Below are positions 6,300 through 6,874 of a stretch of 6,874 nt of DNA, in pieces. Positions within the stretch are counted from its first letter, which is position 1. Every line of letters starts with the position of its first letter. The notes beneath the pieces are model-generated. The model searched no databases. It was not told the DNA's origin and was given only the letters and a program-made list of their open reading frames with translations. Origin of the DNA: Candidatus Pelagibacterales bacterium. Lineage in GTDB: Bacteria; Pseudomonadota; Alphaproteobacteria; Pelagibacterales; AG-422-B15. Where the stretch lies: contig JADHQX010000069.1 of assembly GCA_016777745.1 (NCBI GenBank), positions 1 through 6,874 of the forward strand, given 5' to 3'. The translations under genes were made by a program, and so were the position numbers.

Positions 6300-6830
6300 A
6301 TGAACATTAGACTTGCTCAAGAAACAGATTTGAACTCAATCCTAAAGGTTATTGAAACTTCGTTTTCCGATGAAGAGAACAAACTCATCATGAACCTTGT
6401 TGTTGAACTCTCTGAAGAAACAATCAGTCCTTCAATCAAGTCATTAGTTGCTGAAGTTGATAATCAAGTAATTGGTTATGTGTCTTTCAGTCCAATCTTC
6501 TTGAAATCTGACTCTAGTATCTCTGGATATATTCTTGCGCCTCTTGCTGTCGTTCCAAAACATCAGAAAAAAGGGATCGGTTCAAACCTCATAAAATCTG
6601 GAATAGATATGCTGACCGAAAATGGTGTTGGTGCTATTCTGGTTTATGGAGACCCTGATTACTACCGACGGTTTGGTTTCAAGGCCGAGATTGGACTCTC
6701 TTTTGTGCCACCATACTCATTGCAGTATCCATTCGGTTGGATGGGTATGATGTTGAATGAAACTTCTATCCCGGAACAACCACTCCAGTTTGACTGTGTT
6801 GCTGCGCTGTCTAAACCAGAATTGTGGTAA
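6300..6830 (+). CDS. GNAT-family N-acetyltransferase, YhbS-like
   Basis: This 176-residue protein is a GCN5-related N-acetyltransferase that would transfer an acetyl group from acetyl-CoA to an amine. It begins MNIRLAQETDL, the usual first strand and helix of the fold; the acetyl-CoA pyrophosphate loop is at 86-97 (PKHQKKGIGSNL, with Q89, G92 and G94), preceded by strand 4 (APLAVV). VYGDPDYYRRFGFKA (115-129) is typical of the YhbS/COG3153 group, and the length fits that group. The acceptor is unknown; small molecules, a toxin or a protein N-terminus are all possible. The ATG at 6300 gives a full-length fold, though the ribosome-binding site is weak (AGAGAC). The gene appears AT-richer than the CoA operon and amidohydrolase, with AAA/AAT/TCT-rich codon use, and sits between the ATGTGGGA pair and the 28-nt repeat, which suggests separate acquisition. 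It is not obviously linked to the CoA operon. Confidence 0.85.
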   Translation: MNIRLAQETDLNSILKVIETSFSDEENKLIMNLVVELSEETISPSIKSLVAEVDNQVIGYVSFSPIFLKSDSSISGYILAPLAVVPKHQKKGIGSNLIKSGIDMLTENGVGAILVYGDPDYYRRFGFKAEIGLSFVPPYSLQYPFGWMGMMLNETSIPEQPLQFDCVAALSKPELW

Positions 6831-6846
6831 CCGTTCACAAATGTAC

Positions 6847-6874
6847 ATTACACACTTTTTAACACACCTGATTT
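6847..6874. repeat. 28-nt direct repeat, right copy, at window end
   Basis: These last 28 bases are identical to 457-484 and in the same orientation. The identity reaches the final base, so the true repeat may be longer and may be followed, as in the left copy, by about 50 bases and another tRNA 3' end. If the window edge is a contig end, a repeat present elsewhere with different flanks would explain why assembly stopped here. Confidence 0.75.

Larger units (their letters stand above)
457..6874. mobile_element. Putative integrase-less tRNA-associated cassette bounded by 28-nt repeats
   Basis: The interval is bounded by perfect 28-nt direct repeats, and just inside the left one is a CAU-anticodon tRNA 3' fragment. 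It carries five complete cargo genes (amidohydrolase, enoyl-CoA hydratase, acyl-CoA synthetase, MFS transporter, GNAT) and no recombinase or transposase. Additional GT-rich repeat pairs separate the amidohydrolase, the CoA operon and the GNAT gene, suggesting that it grew by successive insertions. The strict boundary would be the tRNA fragment (534 onward) and a matching tRNA end probably just past the right edge, which cannot be seen. Tandem satellites mobilised by an integrase encoded elsewhere would look like this, as would an old, decayed island that has lost its integrase. Confidence 0.4.

Noticed and set aside
457..6874. Complete circular element (plasmid or phage) closed at the 28-nt repeat
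   Set aside because: The left copy is internal, with 456 bases of different sequence before it, and there are no replication, structural or packaging genes. Circular excision intermediates remain possible but are not shown.
457..6874. Insertion sequence or transposon bounded by the repeats
   Set aside because: There is no transposase, the outer repeats are direct rather than inverted, and there is no target-site duplication pattern; the tRNA scar fits site-specific recombination better.

Overview
The window looks like an accessory (genomic-island) stretch of an alphaproteobacterial chromosome, possibly of a marine lineage of moderate GC. This rests on the alphaproteobacterial look of the tRNA remnant (from memory, no database search) and on the catabolic gene content; taxonomy is an inference. 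It holds no rRNA, CRISPR array, transposase or integrase.

Layout. Bases 1-86 are the first 28 codons of a minus-strand gene that runs off the left edge. Bases 87-533 are AT-rich and gene-poor, with two inverted repeats, an extended -10 promoter, a 15-codon ORF and the first copy of a 28-nt direct repeat (457-484). Bases 534-578 are the 3' half of a CAU-anticodon tRNA, from the anticodon loop to the encoded CCA, with no 5' half. This is the usual scar of an element integrated in a tRNA gene. After it come a minus-strand D-aminoacylase-like amidohydrolase (779-2272), flanked by near-identical 33-nt direct repeats, and a divergent, translationally coupled plus-strand operon: enoyl-CoA hydratase (2751-3563), acyl-CoA synthetase (3560-4972) and MFS transporter (4972-6168). 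A separate, AT-richer GNAT acetyltransferase gene (6300-6830) follows. The window ends inside the second copy of the 28-nt repeat (6847-6874).

Function. The three-gene operon reads as a small uptake-and-activation module: the transporter moves an organic acid or related solute, the ligase makes its CoA thioester, and the hydratase/isomerase-family enzyme acts on that thioester. The amidohydrolase could release an acid from an N-acyl-D-amino acid, but its link to the operon is only by proximity. The GNAT protein is probably unrelated.

The most unusual feature is the repeat system. Five places carry paired short GT-rich repeats with an 11- or 12-bp period, all variants of GTGTGnnA or GTGGGA. 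They lie next to the tRNA scar and between the gene modules. I interpret them as arm-type recombinase binding sites left by one or more integrase-less, tRNA-targeting cassettes inserted in series. This is a hypothesis: the sequence shows the repeats and the tRNA scar, but no recombinase and no demonstrated mobility.
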